A program made the position numbers and the translations under genes. Shown one piece after another: positions 63,639 through 64,000 of a stretch of 64,000 nt of DNA. The first letter of the stretch is position 1, and each line of letters starts with the position of its first letter. Source of the DNA: Chitinophagaceae bacterium (lineage in GTDB: Bacteria; Bacteroidota; Bacteroidia; Chitinophagales; UBA10324). Under the pieces are notes generated by a model. The model was not told the origin of the DNA. It saw only the letters and a list, made by a program, of their open reading frames with translations, and made no database searches. The stretch covers positions 1-64,000 of the forward strand of contig CANIPU010000015.1 of assembly GCA_947469485.1 (NCBI GenBank). The letters are read 5' to 3'.

Positions 63639-64000
63639 ATGATTAGATTTCTACAATTCAAGTTTCTGTTTTTATTTTTTTTATTATTGAGTCAAACTAG
63701 TTTAGCTCAAACAGTAGATAATTCTGAAAACCCTGAGAAAGAAAACACTATTCCGGGTTATAATGCTGAGTTTAAGACTCTATCTGGCGTAAATAATAGA
63801 ATTGATAAGGAGTCTCTAAACTCTATTCAATCAAATTCAGTAATTTCAAATAATGAAATTAGTTCTAGTAATAATGCCTCAATATTTTTGATTGAAGGCA
63901 ATAAAGAAAAAGAGGTTGGTTTATTTGATTATAACCAAATGCCATTTGATGTTCAGAAGAAAATTGATTTAAATAAAGCAACCCGAAAAATTTTATTAGA
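63639..64000 (+). CDS. Secreted protein, 3' end outside the window
   Basis: Runs off the end after 120 codons. ATG at 63639 starts a signal peptide (MIRFLQFKFLFLFFLLLSQT ... SLAQ, ~residues 1-24). The following residues are Asn- and Ser-rich (IQSNSVISNNEISSSNNAS) and then reach YNQMPFDVQKKIDLNKATRK. No domain is recognisable in this part. It diverges from the AsmA-like gene. It may be a large T9SS or adhesin-type protein, but this cannot be judged here. Confidence 0.75.
   Translation, partial: MIRFLQFKFLFLFFLLLSQTSLAQTVDNSENPEKENTIPGYNAEFKTLSGVNNRIDKESLNSIQSNSVISNNEISSSNNASIFLIEGNKEKEVGLFDYNQMPFDVQKKIDLNKATRKILL

Overview
The window is chromosomal DNA from an AT-rich member of the Bacteroidota, probably free-living and respiring rather than a gut anaerobe. 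Five complete genes carry type IX secretion (T9SS) type A sorting tails built around an FPNP or YPNP motif. There is a PorP/SprF-family protein, a fused SecDF, an extended NusB, a PUR/DUF3276 protein and Bacteroidota-only DUF families. Many promoters fit the TTTG-N18-21-TAnnTTTG pattern of this phylum. LPS genes (KdsC, LpxL-type acyltransferase, GT9) and a system I cytochrome c maturation pair (CcmE, CcmF) show a Gram-negative cell with c-type cytochromes. I see no prophage, insertion sequence, CRISPR array, rRNA or tRNA.

Layout. 1-2.6 kb: the end of a TonB-dependent receptor and a secreted CxxC metal-binding (HMA) protein. 2.6-7.8 kb: rplS, nusB, leucine-type dehydrogenase, an ABC exporter and a PUR-domain protein. 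7.8-11.6 kb: secreted proteins of unknown role, one with an apparent frameshift. 11.6-19.1 kb: housekeeping enzymes (rRNA methyltransferase, HI0933-type flavoprotein, C1 peptidase, GT2, exonuclease, Mpl). 19.1-27.3 kb: a small lipoprotein, MarC, two T9SS substrates, RNase HI, a queuosine-precursor transporter, and a cobalamin riboswitch upstream of a T9SS-sorted beta-propeller. 27.3-36.4 kb: methyltransferase, dihydroorotase, phosphofructokinase, PrmC, ClpS, a membrane pyrophosphatase with a remarkable Cys/Met/His-rich tail, and TilS. 36.4-40.7 kb: three small lipoproteins, DUF4294, GT9 and PorP/SprF. 40.9-48.5 kb: SecDF, an Omp28/SprB-repeat T9SS protein, and a radical SAM plus ureohydrolase operon. 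48.7-53.8 kb: ccmE, ccmF, a DUF2520 Rossmann protein, kdsC and an LpxL-like acyltransferase. 53.9-64 kb: prfC, a TPMT-like methyltransferase, a DPP11-type S46 peptidase, DUF1573, EVE, a histidine kinase overlapping an AsmA-like gene, and the start of a secreted protein.

The strongest candidates for new biology are two. First, the pyrophosphatase ends in 118 residues containing 21 Cys, 12 Met and 7 His, which looks like a metallothionein-like metal buffer fused to an ion pump. Second, the cobalamin riboswitch controls a lone beta-propeller with a BtuG-like opening that would be exported by T9SS rather than anchored as a lipoprotein, and no BtuB receptor lies beside it. Function calls rest on motif recognition by eye; no database search was run.
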